The position numbers and the translations under genes were made by a program. From Gillisella vitis (GTDB taxonomy: Bacteria; Pseudomonadota; Alphaproteobacteria; Rhizobiales; Rhizobiaceae): 64,000 nt of DNA. The notes under the pieces were generated by a model. It made no database searches, was not told the origin of the DNA, and was given only the letters and a program-made list of their open reading frames with translations. Positions 36,296 to 45,445 of the stretch are shown here, piece by piece (the first letter of the stretch is position 1; every line of letters starts with the position of its first letter). Location: assembly GCF_001541345.2 (NCBI RefSeq), contig NZ_LMVL02000003.1:248001-312000 (forward strand), read 5' to 3'.

Positions 36296-36325
36296 AGGCT
36301 ATGTTGAGCTTTTATGACATAGCCT
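36296..36325. repeat. Hairpin in the clpP-clpX gap
   Basis: AGGCTATGT, 12-base loop, ACATAGCCT: a perfect 9-bp stem 90 bp after the clpP stop, without a T run. It may be an mRNA processing or attenuation structure between the two genes. Confidence 0.5.
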
Positions 36326-36402
36326 GAATATTCTCAGAGGTTCTCGTTGCCGTCAGCTCATGAATGTGACTTTTGAGAGCTGAATAGTACCTCTGAACCG
36401 AA

Positions 36403-36440
36403 TGTCGCCCGGATGGCCGGGCGTGCGGTATCGGGCGACA
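36403..36440. repeat. Second hairpin in the clpX leader
   Basis: TGTCGCCC ... GGGCGACA, an 8-bp stem enclosing an inner CCGG-rich segment, 55 bp upstream of the clpX ATG. No T run follows, so a leader structure is more likely than a terminator. Confidence 0.5.
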
Positions 36441-36494
36441 TGACTAGACCGCGAGCCGGTAAATGGCGGTGCGGCGTGCTGGAAGGAAAAAGTT

Positions 36495-37772
36495 ATGAGC
36501 AAGGTCAGCGGAAGCAACGGCGGTGACTCGAAGAATACCCTGTATTGTTCGTTCTGCGGCAAGAGCCAGCACGAGGTCCGGAAACTGATTGCCGGCCCGA
36601 CGGTTTTCATCTGCGATGAATGCGTCGAACTCTGCATGGATATCATCCGCGAGGAAAACAAGAGTTCGATGGTCAAGTCGCGCGATGGCGTGCCGACACC
36701 GCAGGACATCATCAAGATCCTCGACGAATATGTGATCGGCCAGAGACAGGCCAAGAAGATCCTGTCCGTCGCGGTCCACAATCATTACAAGCGCCTGTCG
36801 CATGCCTCAAAGGGCGGCGATGTGGAACTGGCGAAGTCAAACATCCTGCTGGTCGGGCCAACGGGTTGCGGCAAGACCTATCTTGCCCAGACGCTGGCGC
36901 GCATCATCGATGTGCCCTTTACCATGGCGGATGCGACAACGCTAACGGAAGCCGGCTATGTCGGTGAAGACGTTGAAAACATCATCCTGAAGCTGCTGCA
37001 ATCGGCCGATTACAATGTCGAGCGCGCCCAGCGCGGCATCGTCTATATCGACGAAGTCGACAAGATCAGCCGGAAGTCCGACAACCCGTCGATTACCCGC
37101 GACGTGTCTGGCGAAGGCGTGCAGCAGGCGCTTCTGAAGATCATGGAAGGCACTGTCGCTTCGGTTCCTCCTCAGGGCGGTCGCAAGCATCCGCAGCAGG
37201 AATTCCTGCAGGTGGATACCACCAATATCCTGTTCATCTGCGGTGGCGCTTTTGCCGGTCTCGACAAGATCATCTCTGCTCGTGGCGAAAAGACCTCGAT
37301 CGGCTTCGGCGCGACGGTTGTGTCGCCGGAAGATCGCCGCGTCGGCGAAGTGCTGCGCGAACTGGAGCCGGAAGATCTGGTGAAGTTCGGCCTGATCCCG
37401 GAATTCATCGGTCGTCTGCCGGTTCTGGCAACGCTTGAAGACCTGGACGAAGACGCGCTGATCCAGATCCTGTCCGAGCCTAAGAATGCACTGGTCAAGC
37501 AGTATCAGCGCCTGTTCGAAATGGAGGACGTCGAATTGTCCTTCCACGAGGACGCGCTGCGCGAAATCGCTCGTAAGGCGATTACCCGCAAGACCGGCGC
37601 TCGTGGCCTGCGCTCGATCATGGAAAAGATCCTGCTCGACACGATGTTCGAACTGCCTGAACTTGAAGGCGTGCGCGAAGTGGTGATTTCCGATGAAGTG
37701 GTGCGCGGTGCCGCCCGTCCGCTCTACATCTATGCGGATCGCCAGGAAGAAAAGGCTAACGCTTCGGCGTGA
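36495..37772 (+). CDS. clpX: ATP-dependent Clp protease ATP-binding subunit ClpX
   Basis: AAA+ unfoldase that feeds tagged proteins to ClpP. The 425 residues contain the N-terminal zinc-binding domain (Cys18, Cys21, Cys40, Cys43), Walker A GPTGCGKT (121-128), Walker B with DEVD (186-189), the pore loop GYVGEDV and the ClpP-binding IGFGATV (IGF) loop. The ATG follows AAGGAAAAAG. In Caulobacter and rhizobia ClpXP is a cell-cycle protease; that role here is inferred. Confidence 0.98.
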   Translation: MSKVSGSNGGDSKNTLYCSFCGKSQHEVRKLIAGPTVFICDECVELCMDIIREENKSSMVKSRDGVPTPQDIIKILDEYVIGQRQAKKILSVAVHNHYKRLSHASKGGDVELAKSNILLVGPTGCGKTYLAQTLARIIDVPFTMADATTLTEAGYVGEDVENIILKLLQSADYNVERAQRGIVYIDEVDKISRKSDNPSITRDVSGEGVQQALLKIMEGTVASVPPQGGRKHPQQEFLQVDTTNILFICGGAFAGLDKIISARGEKTSIGFGATVVSPEDRRVGEVLRELEPEDLVKFGLIPEFIGRLPVLATLEDLDEDALIQILSEPKNALVKQYQRLFEMEDVELSFHEDALREIARKAITRKTGARGLRSIMEKILLDTMFELPELEGVREVVISDEVVRGAARPLYIYADRQEEKANASA

Positions 37773-37798
37773 ACCTCCGCAAATCTCTGAACAGCTTT

Positions 37799-37822
37799 GA
37801 AGCCCGCCACCGTGCGGGCTTC
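37799..37822 (+). terminator. Probable clpX terminator
   Basis: Stem GAAGCCCGC, loop CACCGT, stem GCGGGCTTC, starting 26 bases after the clpX stop. The T run is weak (CGGCGTTTC). Confidence 0.6.
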
Positions 37823-37874
37823 GGCGTTTCTACGGGCTGGGGCCGTATCGGTGCTTGGATCTATGTTTCTCGTC

Positions 37875-37922
37875 GTTTGTCTTTTCGGGAAAACAGGACC
37901 CCACTTTTCCCTGCCAAACTCT
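37875..37922. repeat. Dispersed rhizobial intergenic repeat, copy B
   Basis: The 48-bp sister of the element at 23116 (41 of 48 identical), same orientation, in the clpX-lon gap. The gap (37823-38360, about 540 bp) otherwise holds one more hairpin repeat and the lon promoter region, with no gene. Confidence 0.75.
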
Positions 37923-38157
37923 AAGTCGTTTGCAGGGCGTTTTTGAATAGTTTATGACTATGACAAGGTGCTTCGCGCGATGTGACAGATTCGGTCGAAG
38001 GCAGGTTTGCCCCAGGCGAGTGTTTGATCTCTTCGAATGCTGGAATGCCTGGCGCGCGCATCAGGGTAGGGTGGCTTCGGTCGCCGTGGTTGGGCCGCGC
38101 CGGTGCGTTTTGTTGTTGCTTGCTGTCGCGTCAATCAACCATTTGTAGTGTGTTTCA

Positions 38158-38200
38158 GCATGATGGGCTCGACCCGGATAGGTCTGAGCCAGAATCATGC
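38158..38200. repeat. Imperfect hairpin repeat (GCATGAT type)
   Basis: Outer arms GCATGAT and ATCATGC, inner arms GGCTCGACC and GGTCTGAGCC with a one-base indel. Similar in style to the hairpin at 32093. Confidence 0.55.
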
Positions 38201-38248
38201 AGCAGGCCTCAAGCTGTTGCGCCACGGTGGTGGCACAGGGCACAAAGG

Positions 38249-38278
38249 CTTGAATTTTAGCTCTTGGGTCTCCACTTT
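38249..38278 (+). promoter_or_regulatory. Possible heat-shock promoter of lon
   Basis: CTTGAA followed 15 bases later by CTCCACTT, loosely like the sigma-32 pattern CTTGAA-N-CCCCATNT. About 85 bp upstream of the lon ATG. The -10 match is only partial. Confidence 0.3.
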
Positions 38279-38360
38279 AACCGGTGAGACAGGACCATGT
38301 CCCCCGCGGCTTTTGAGCGCGGATTTGGGTCCCGGCAACGGGACGATGAAAGGAACTGGA

Positions 38361-40781
38361 ATGACTAAAGTGACCTCTGTCACCGGCGAAACCAATACCT
38401 ATCCGGTATTGCCGCTGCGTGACATCGTGGTGTTCCCGCACATGATCGTGCCGCTCTTTGTAGGGCGCGAGAAGTCTATTCGTGCCCTCGAAGAAGTCAT
38501 GGGCTCTGACAAGCAGATCATGCTGGCCACCCAGATCAATGCAAGTGATGACGATCCATCGGCAGATGCCATCTATGAGGTTGGCACTGTCGCCAATGTC
38601 TTGCAGCTTTTGAAATTGCCTGACGGCACCGTCAAGGTGCTGATCGAAGGCAAGGCGCGCGCCCGGATTTCTAGCTACACCGGACGTGAGGACTTCTACG
38701 AGGCCCATGCCGATCTGTTGCCCGAACCCGCCGAAGATCCGGTCGAAGTCGAGGCTCTGAGCCGGTCGGTGGTGTCGGAGTTTGAAAATTACGTCAAGCT
38801 CAACAAGAAGATCTCGCCGGAAGTGGTGGGGGCTGCCAGTCAGATCGAAGACTATTCGAAATTGGCTGATACGGTTGCCTCGCATCTGTCGATCAAGATC
38901 ACCGAAAAGCAGGAAATGCTGGAAACGGTGAGCATCAAGACACGGCTTGAAAAGGCGCTTGGCTTCATGGAGGGCGAAATTTCCGTTCTCCAGGTGGAGA
39001 AGCGTATTCGCTCGCGCGTTAAGCGCCAGATGGAAAAGACCCAGCGCGAATATTACCTGAACGAGCAGATGAAGGCGATCCAGAAGGAACTCGGCGATGG
39101 CGAGGAAGGCCGCGACGAGATGGCCGAACTGGAAGAGCGCATCGCCAAGACCAAGCTATCCAAGGAAGCCAAGGACAAGGCCGATGCGGAGCTGAAAAAG
39201 CTCAAGCATATGAGCCCGATGTCTGCGGAAGCCACCGTGGTGCGCAACTATCTCGACTGGCTGCTCGGCCTACCCTGGAACAAGAAGTCCAAGGTGAGGA
39301 TCGACCTCAACGCGGCTGAAAAAATCCTCGATGAGGATCATTTCGGCCTCGACAAGGTCAAGGAACGGATCGTTGAATATCTGGCTGTGCAGGCCCGTGC
39401 CACCAAGCTGAAAGGCCCAATCCTGTGCCTCGTCGGTCCTCCGGGTGTCGGCAAGACCTCGCTCGCCCGCTCGATTGCCAAGGCCACAGGACGTGAATAT
39501 GTCCGCATGGCGCTGGGCGGCGTGCGTGATGAGGCTGAGATCCGTGGTCACCGCCGGACCTACATTGGCTCCATGCCCGGCAAAGTCGTGCAGTCGATGA
39601 AAAAGGCCAAGCGGTCCAACCCGCTGTTCCTGCTCGACGAAATCGACAAGATGGGCCAGGATTTCCGTGGTGATCCCTCATCGGCGCTGCTCGAGGTGCT
39701 GGATCCGGAACAGAACGCAACCTTCATGGACCATTACCTGGAGGTCGAATACGATCTGTCCAACGTGATGTTCATCACGACCGCGAATACGCTGAACATT
39801 CCCGGCCCGCTGATGGACCGCATGGAGATCATCCGGATTGCCGGTTACACCGAGGATGAAAAGCTCCAGATTGCCAAGCGGCATCTTCTGCCAAAGGCGA
39901 TCAAGGACCATGCGCTTCGCCCGGAAGAGTTCTCGCTGTCGGATGATGCGATTGTCTCGATCATCCAGCAATATACCCGCGAGGCAGGCGTGCGTAGCCT
40001 CGAGCGTGAATTGATGAAGGTCGCCCGCAAGGCTGTGACCGAAATCATCAAGGGTAAGTCGACCTCTGTGACCGTCACGGCAGCCAGCATCAACGATTAT
40101 CTCGGCGTGCCGCGCTATCGTCATGGCGAAGCCGAGGGCGAAGATCAGGTCGGCATCGTCACCGGTCTTGCCTGGACCGAAGTCGGCGGCGAACTGTTGA
40201 CCATCGAAGGCGTAATGATGCCGGGTAAGGGCCGCATGACGGTCACCGGCAATCTGAAGGAAGTGATGAAGGAATCGATTTCGGCGGCGGCATCCTATGT
40301 CCGCTCGCGGGCCGTCGATTTCGGCATCGAACCACCGCGCTTCGACAAGTCGGACATTCACGTCCACGTGCCGGAAGGTGCGACGCCTAAGGACGGCCCC
40401 TCGGCTGGCGTGGCAATGGCAACCGCAATCGTCTCGATCATGACGGGCATTCCGGTCAACAAGGATGTGGCGATGACGGGTGAAATCACCCTGCGCGGTC
40501 GCGTCTTGCCGATTGGTGGCTTGAAGGAAAAGCTGCTGGCAGCCCTTCGCGGCGGCATCAAGAAGGTTCTGATCCCGGAAGAAAACGCTAAGGACCTGGC
40601 GGATATTCCAGATAACGTGAAGAACAATCTTGAGATCGTTCCGGTCGCCCGGATGGGTGAGGTGATTGCTCATGCGCTGGTGCGCATACCGGAGCCGATC
40701 GAGTGGGATGGCACGGTGGAAACGCCTGCCGTTGGCACTGTCGAAGGTGTCGACGATTCAGGCGCAACCGTGGCGCACTGA
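38361..40781 (+). CDS. lon: ATP-dependent protease Lon
   Basis: Cytoplasmic AAA+ serine-lysine protease of 806 residues. It has an N-terminal substrate-binding domain ([20 protein letters not shown]), a central coiled coil (about 190-270), Walker A GPPGVGKT (359-366) and the protease dyad Ser681 (GPSAGVAMA) and Lys724 ([10 protein letters not shown]), separated by 43 residues as in E. coli. The open frame runs far upstream (to 38103), but the ATG at 38361 with AAGGA seven bases before it starts the conserved domain. A strong terminator follows. Confidence 0.98.
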   Translation: MTKVTSVTGETNTYPVLPLRDIVVFPHMIVPLFVGREKSIRALEEVMGSDKQIMLATQINASDDDPSADAIYEVGTVANVLQLLKLPDGTVKVLIEGKARARISSYTGREDFYEAHADLLPEPAEDPVEVEALSRSVVSEFENYVKLNKKISPEVVGAASQIEDYSKLADTVASHLSIKITEKQEMLETVSIKTRLEKALGFMEGEISVLQVEKRIRSRVKRQMEKTQREYYLNEQMKAIQKELGDGEEGRDEMAELEERIAKTKLSKEAKDKADAELKKLKHMSPMSAEATVVRNYLDWLLGLPWNKKSKVRIDLNAAEKILDEDHFGLDKVKERIVEYLAVQARATKLKGPILCLVGPPGVGKTSLARSIAKATGREYVRMALGGVRDEAEIRGHRRTYIGSMPGKVVQSMKKAKRSNPLFLLDEIDKMGQDFRGDPSSALLEVLDPEQNATFMDHYLEVEYDLSNVMFITTANTLNIPGPLMDRMEIIRIAGYTEDEKLQIAKRHLLPKAIKDHALRPEEFSLSDDAIVSIIQQYTREAGVRSLERELMKVARKAVTEIIKGKSTSVTVTAASINDYLGVPRYRHGEAEGEDQVGIVTGLAWTEVGGELLTIEGVMMPGKGRMTVTGNLKEVMKESISAAASYVRSRAVDFGIEPPRFDKSDIHVHVPEGATPKDGPSAGVAMATAIVSIMTGIPVNKDVAMTGEITLRGRVLPIGGLKEKLLAALRGGIKKVLIPEENAKDLADIPDNVKNNLEIVPVARMGEVIAHALVRIPEPIEWDGTVETPAVGTVEGVDDSGATVAH

Positions 40782-40824
40782 GCCGTCTTTGCCACGATCC
40801 TGCCCAATTGGCGGAAAAACTTCG

Positions 40825-40854
40825 AAAAGGCTGGCCTTCGGGCCAGCCTTTTTT
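40825..40854 (+). terminator. Rho-independent terminator of lon
   Basis: Stem AAAAGGCTGGCC, loop TTCG, stem GGCCAGCCTTTT with a T run to 40854, 44 bases after the lon stop. Confidence 0.92.
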
Positions 40855-41108
40855 GTGCAAACATCACCAGAAGCCTTGTTTTTCAGGCGATTGCGGTGCT
40901 TTTGGCTTGCGACGGGCATGGGCATGAGTATTGTCCGCCCGACTTGGAATTTTTGAGTCATGCCGGAGGCCATCGAAAATGGCGGTCGGTATTCCTTTGT
41001 GATCCTCTCGGGCGCCTGGCGCTTTGCGGTGGTCGCGGTTCCTCGATGCGGGGATGCGTTAGCATCTTCGCCGCTTTGATATTCATGTCATACAGAAAGG
41101 GTGGAAAC

Positions 41109-41384
41109 ATGAACAAGTCCGAACTCGTAAACGCAGTTGCCGATAAGGCCGGTCTCAGCAAGGCCGACGCAGCTTCCGCCGTGGACGCCGTCTTCGACAC
41201 CGTCCAGGCGGAATTGAAGAATGGTGGCGACATTCGCCTCGCCGGTTTTGGCGCCTTCACGGTTTCCCATCGCGAAGCCTCGAAGGGCCGCAATCCTTCG
41301 ACTGGCGCGGAAGTTGATATTCCGGCCCGTAACGTTCCGAAGTTCACGGCCGGCAAGGGCCTGAAGGATGCTGTTAACAGCTGA
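41109..41384 (+). CDS. hupB: DNA-binding protein HU-beta
   Basis: A 91-residue histone-like protein that binds and bends DNA without sequence specificity. It shows MNKSELVNAVADKAGLSKAD, the DNA-arm segment REASKGRNPSTGAEVDIPA and the end FTAGKGLKDAVN. The frame opens upstream to 40896, but the ATG at 41109 preceded by AAGGGTGGAAAC is the conserved start. It sits in its own transcript between the lon terminator and its own terminator at 41417. Confidence 0.97.
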   Translation: MNKSELVNAVADKAGLSKADAASAVDAVFDTVQAELKNGGDIRLAGFGAFTVSHREASKGRNPSTGAEVDIPARNVPKFTAGKGLKDAVNS

Positions 41385-41416
41385 TCCTGCTTGCGGAAAA
41401 CCTACCAGTTCTACCG

Positions 41417-41444
41417 AAAACCCGGCTCTCACGCCGGGTTTTTT
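41417..41444 (+). terminator. Rho-independent terminator of hupB
   Basis: Stem AACCCGGC, loop TCTCAC, stem GCCGGGTT, six T; 33 bases after the hupB stop. Confidence 0.92.
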
Positions 41445-41577
41445 GTCTTTTTGCAGGAAGGAGGCATCTCGTTGCCGTTTCACTGATCCAAGATGGTCGC
41501 TGCTTCGAAATAGCATTGAGTTCAATACAAAATGGCTGCCGTAAACGAGCTGCCAATGGTCCATCAGAGAGGCGCCC

Positions 41578-41763
41578 GTGATCACGAAGAAAGCCGACCT
41601 CCCGACCAAGCTCTGCGTGGCCTGTCAGAGGCCTTTCGCGTGGCGTAAAAAGTGGGCGCGTTGCTGGGAGGAGGTGCGCTTCTGTTCCGTGCGCTGCCGT
41701 AACAGCAGGGCAGCGAGCCATAAATTCGAGGTGGCCCGTTCGAGAGTGTCGCACACCTCATGA
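41578..41763 (+). CDS. DUF2256 zinc-ribbon-like small protein
   Basis: A 61-residue protein with the DUF2256 signature: LCVACQRPFAWRKKWARCWE, then VRFCSVRCRNSR, giving Cys pairs CxxC and CxxxC that could bind zinc. It starts with GTG preceded by GAGAGG and its stop overlaps the next ATG (ATGA), so it is translationally coupled to the MFS gene. In other bacteria DUF2256 genes often lie beside cryptochrome or FAD genes; that is not the case here. Function unknown. Confidence 0.8.
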   Translation: MITKKADLPTKLCVACQRPFAWRKKWARCWEEVRFCSVRCRNSRAASHKFEVARSRVSHTS

Positions 41764-43097
41764 AGCCACTGTCGAACCTGACTTTGCTATTTTATGCGCT
41801 TCCGGCCCTGCCTTTGGCAGCCATTGCTCTGCCGCTGTATATCATCGTTCCGTCCGTCTATGCCGGGCGGTTCGGTATTGCTCTGTCGGCCATTGGGGCC
41901 GCTTTGCTGGCCATTCGCTGTCTGGATGCGATCACCGATCCGCTGATCGGTTGGCTCGCAGACCGCATTCCCGGTCGGTATGGTCGCCGCCGCCTGTTCT
42001 TTCTGTTGTCGCTGCCGCTGACGGCGCTCTCCGCTTTCATGCTGTTCAACCCACCGGATGGGGCAGGACTTGCGCATCTGGTGGTTTGGGGCTGTCTTCT
42101 GTCGATTGGCAGTACCTGGACAAGCCTGCCTTATACCGCCTGGGGTGCCGAACTCGAGACCTCCTACGATGGCCGGGTCAGGCTTTCGGCCTGGCGTGAG
42201 GGTACGACGTTACTCGGCACGCTTCTCGCCATCTCGCGGCCTTTCCTGGGGCAGGCATCCACGGCAGGCGCCCAGCCGGACCTGAATGCGATTGCTGTTA
42301 TGGTGGCGGTGCTATTGCCAATCTTTGGTGCCATTGCGGTATGGCGCGTGGCGGAACCGGTGGATTTTTCGAAAACCCGGCTTTCATTGAAGAATGGGGT
42401 GAGCTTCCTGCTCGCCAATAGCGCCTTCCTGCGGCTGGCTATGGCGTTCCTGGCGAATTCACTGGCCAATGCTATCCCCGCTTCGCTGTTTCTTTATTTC
42501 GTGGCAGCGCGGTTGGAGGCGCCGGAGCTTCAAGGACCTTTGCTGTTTGCTTATTTCCTTTCGGCGGTCGCCGGCGTGCCACTTGCGGTTTTCGTGGCGC
42601 GGCGGCTGGGCAAGCACAGGGCCTGGTGCTGGGCCATGCTGCTCAGCTGCGCGATATTTGCCTTGGCGGGCCTGCTGGGGCCGGGAGACGCCTGGCTGTT
42701 CCTCGGCATCTGCGTGGTGACCGGCGTCTTGCTGGGCTTCGATCTGGCGCTGCCGCCAGCCATTCAGGCCGATGTGATCGATCAGGACACATTGGCGTCG
42801 GGAGAACAGCGATCCGGGCTTTACTTCGCCGCCTGGAGTTTTGTCACCAAGCTGGCATTGGCGCTCTCTTCCGGCATTGTCTTTCCATTGTTGGCTTTGG
42901 CAGGCTTCCAGCCGGAAAACGCCACTCAAAGCGGGCCGGCGCTTTCGGCCCTGTCTGCGCTTTATGCTTTCTTGCCGATCCTGTTCAAGCTTCTCGCCAT
43001 CGCTCTTATGTGGCAATTTTCCATCGACAGCACGCACCAGCAAGCCACTCGACAGAAAATCGAGCAGCGCCAGAGGGACATATCAAACCCATCATGA
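41760..43097 (+). CDS. MFS_2 (GPH-type) transporter
   Basis: A 445-residue, twelve-helix carrier of the glycoside-pentoside-hexuronide:cation symporter group. It has the signature RCLDAITDPLIGWLADRIPG with the following RYGRRRLFFLLSLP, and LPYTAWGAELETSYDGRVRL in helix 4/loop, typical of MelB/XynP relatives. The substrate is probably a sugar or sugar-like molecule but cannot be named. Its ATG overlaps the DUF2256 stop. Its stop abuts that of the convergent MarR gene (43097/43098). Confidence 0.85.
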   Translation: MKPLSNLTLLFYALPALPLAAIALPLYIIVPSVYAGRFGIALSAIGAALLAIRCLDAITDPLIGWLADRIPGRYGRRRLFFLLSLPLTALSAFMLFNPPDGAGLAHLVVWGCLLSIGSTWTSLPYTAWGAELETSYDGRVRLSAWREGTTLLGTLLAISRPFLGQASTAGAQPDLNAIAVMVAVLLPIFGAIAVWRVAEPVDFSKTRLSLKNGVSFLLANSAFLRLAMAFLANSLANAIPASLFLYFVAARLEAPELQGPLLFAYFLSAVAGVPLAVFVARRLGKHRAWCWAMLLSCAIFALAGLLGPGDAWLFLGICVVTGVLLGFDLALPPAIQADVIDQDTLASGEQRSGLYFAAWSFVTKLALALSSGIVFPLLALAGFQPENATQSGPALSALSALYAFLPILFKLLAIALMWQFSIDSTHQQATRQKIEQRQRDISNPS

Positions 43098-43616
43098 TCA
43101 GGTCTGTGATGTCGTGGATGGCTTGGGCAGGGCGCGACCATCCTGATAGATGCGCCGCAGAAAAGACAATAGCTGGGCAAGCTCGTCTTTCGAAAACCGC
43201 TCAGTAAAACGGGCTTCATGGCCATGGCGAAGCTCTTTCGCGGCCGCCAGAACACGCTGGCCTTCCTCGGTCACGAAGAGTTCCTGTCTTCGGCGATCCA
43301 CCTGAGAGGGCCGACGCTCGACGGCGCCTCGGCCTTCGAGCTTGTTGATCAGCGCCATCATGGTCGCCTTGTCCATGCGCAGGCTTTGGGCAAAATCGAT
43401 CTGGCTGGCCCCAGCATTGTTGTCGATCAGTTCCAGCACGGCAAATTGCTTCGGAGTTAAGGCCAGCCCCGACATGGTCGCCTGAAAATCCTGGAACACC
43501 GCGACATTGGCCAATCGCAAATGAAAGCCAAGAACTTTTTCCAGGTCGCCGAAGGCCACAGTTCCGGAAAATTCCGGGGTTTCGAAATCGTCAGTCGCCT
43601 GTTCCGGTCCGTCCAT
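43098..43616 (-). CDS. MarR family regulator of hydroxycinnamate genes
   Basis: A 172-residue winged-helix repressor: LTPKQFAVLELIDNNAGASQ, the recognition helix around RMDKATMMALINKLEGRG, and the wing VERRPSQVDRRRQELFVTEEG. It is divergent from the acyl-CoA synthetase gene with 219 bp between starts, where a TATGTA-A-TACATA palindrome lies. MarR proteins of the FerR/HcaR type repress such operons and are released by hydroxycinnamoyl-CoA; I infer the same here. Confidence 0.85.
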   Translation of the reverse strand: MDGPEQATDDFETPEFSGTVAFGDLEKVLGFHLRLANVAVFQDFQATMSGLALTPKQFAVLELIDNNAGASQIDFAQSLRMDKATMMALINKLEGRGAVERRPSQVDRRRQELFVTEEGQRVLAAAKELRHGHEARFTERFSKDELAQLLSFLRRIYQDGRALPKPSTTSQT

Positions 43617-43785
43617 GCGCTCAATCCATGTTCGATAATGCCTTCAAGACAAGGATGTGTAGCATCTTCATCCTGATAAGATACGGCTCACTCAGGTGAT
43701 AAACCCATCAGCCCAAAAGGCAAAGCGTCATATTTGACCTGTGCATCCCGCAGATTTCACTTGTGCCTCCAGAAAGATAATATAA

Positions 43786-43798
43786 TATGTAATACATA
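43786..43798. promoter_or_regulatory. Candidate MarR operator
   Basis: TATGTA-A-TACATA, a perfect 6-bp inverted repeat around one base, overlapping a TATAAT at 43781-43786 and 37 bp upstream of the synthetase ATG. The position would let a bound repressor block RNA polymerase. Confidence 0.6.
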
Positions 43799-43835
43799 CT
43801 AAATGGCCGTCGGGAGAACTGGCCAGGGAGGATCT

Positions 43836-45434
43836 ATGTCGCACTATGGTAGCGCAGGTTTGCGCGATTCGTCGGCGTTTGCCGGCATGGTAGCGGAGGA
43901 CCCGGTCCGGTTCCGCGCCAATAGCGGTCCGGATCGGCCAGCCGTCATGGAGCTGGCAACCGGGCAATCACTGACATTTTCTGAATTCGATACGCTGATC
44001 GGGCGATGCGTCGCCGCTCTTGACGATGTGATCGCAAGGGCAGGGACGGGGCAGGACAGCCCAGCCCGTATTGCCTATCTCGGGCGCAATTCCACTGCCC
44101 AATTCGCGGTTTGTTTTGCCTGCCAGCGGATCGGTGCGATCTTCGTGCCATTGAACTGGCGCTTGAGCGCCCGAGAAATCTCGCTGATTCTTGCCGACTG
44201 CGAACCGACGCTGTTGCTGTACGATGTGGAATTTGCCGAAGCCGGTAGCAGTTTCGAGGTCGAAAGCCTAGTCGTGACCGGCAAGGGAGGCTTTCTGGAC
44301 AAGGCCTCGACACTGACGCCGATTACGCCCCGCTCGCCATCTGCCGACCGAACTTGCGTGATTCTCTACACATCCGGGACGACAGGCGTGCCAAAGGGTG
44401 TGTTGCTCAATGCCCGCAATCTGTTTTTCTCCGCCTTGAATTTTGCGTTCGTCGGTGAAGTGACGCCGGAATCGGTCGTGCTCTGCGATCTGCCGTTTTT
44501 CCACACGATCGGGCTGGTGGCCTTGGCGCGCACCGCGATGGTCATGGGCGCCCGGCTGGTCATCTCTGACCGATTTATCGCCGAACGCACGATTGCCACC
44601 ATGGCGGATGCCCAAATCGGCGTGAGCCATTACTGTGGCGTGCCGCAAATGGCCAGTACGTTGCGGAACTCGCCGAACTGGAGCCCGGCTGCATTGCAGG
44701 GTTTGAAGGCGATCTTCCTGGGGGGCGCGCCCTTGCCGCCGGTGCTGATCGAGCGTTTTCTCGATGACGGCATTGCGCTGGTCAATGGTTACGGGATGAG
44801 TGAAACCGGCACGGCCTATCATATGCCGCTCGACCGCCAACTCATCGCCCGTCATCCAGGCAGTATCGGGTTTGCGGCCCCCTTGCTTGAAACTCGGGTT
44901 GTTGATTTCGATGGTGCCGATGTCACTGATGGCGGAATCGGTGAAATCTGGCTACGAGGACCGAGCGTCACCGAGGGCTATTGGAACCGACCGGACCTGA
45001 CCGAGGCTGCCTTCACCGATGGCTGGTTTCGCAGCGGCGATATGGCGCGGGTCCAGGACGGCGTCGTCTACCTCGCTGACCGCCTGAAGGACATGTATAT
45101 CAGCGGCGGTGAAAACGTTTATCCGGCTGAGGTTGAAGCGGCCATTGCCGCCCATCCCGGCGTTGCCGATGTCGCAGTCATGGGCCTTGCCCATGCCGAA
45201 TGGGGCGAGGTCGGCCTGGCACTGGTCGTCGCTGGCATCGACGACCTGCGTGATCACGATATCCTACGCCATTGCGCGGATCGGCTTGCCAGCTTCAAAC
45301 GGCCCAAACACGTGGTGTTTGTGGATACCATTCCCCGTTCCGCTTCCGGCAAGGTGCAGAAACACATTTTGCGCCAATCCTACACTCACCTTTCATCCAG
45401 TTCGACACCGGCGTCCGGTCAGCCCGGCGCATAA
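43836..45434 (+). CDS. Hydroxycinnamoyl-CoA (feruloyl-CoA) synthetase, AMP-forming
   Basis: A 532-residue acyl-adenylate ligase. The P-loop motif is ILYTSGTTGVPKGVL, A5 is NGYGMSETGTAYH, A8 is LADRLKDMYISGGENVYPAE, and the A10 catalytic Lys is in PRSASGKVQKHILR. Its partner 11 bp downstream is a hydroxycinnamoyl-CoA hydratase/lyase, so activation of ferulate, p-coumarate or caffeate is the likely job. The ATG at 43836 has GGGAGGATCT upstream. Without the neighbour it could only be called an acyl-CoA synthetase. Confidence 0.82.
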   Translation: MSHYGSAGLRDSSAFAGMVAEDPVRFRANSGPDRPAVMELATGQSLTFSEFDTLIGRCVAALDDVIARAGTGQDSPARIAYLGRNSTAQFAVCFACQRIGAIFVPLNWRLSAREISLILADCEPTLLLYDVEFAEAGSSFEVESLVVTGKGGFLDKASTLTPITPRSPSADRTCVILYTSGTTGVPKGVLLNARNLFFSALNFAFVGEVTPESVVLCDLPFFHTIGLVALARTAMVMGARLVISDRFIAERTIATMADAQIGVSHYCGVPQMASTLRNSPNWSPAALQGLKAIFLGGAPLPPVLIERFLDDGIALVNGYGMSETGTAYHMPLDRQLIARHPGSIGFAAPLLETRVVDFDGADVTDGGIGEIWLRGPSVTEGYWNRPDLTEAAFTDGWFRSGDMARVQDGVVYLADRLKDMYISGGENVYPAEVEAAIAAHPGVADVAVMGLAHAEWGEVGLALVVAGIDDLRDHDILRHCADRLASFKRPKHVVFVDTIPRSASGKVQKHILRQSYTHLSSSSTPASGQPGA

Positions 45435-45445
45435 GGAGACATACC

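Noticed and set aside
38103..38360. 86-codon N-terminal extension of Lon
   Set aside because: It runs through a hairpin repeat and promoter-like sequence; the ATG at 38361 with AAGGA matches the normal Lon start.
39678..40673. 331-codon antisense frame within lon
   Set aside because: Shadow of the conserved Lon AAA+/protease domain; His/Arg-rich composition and no motif.
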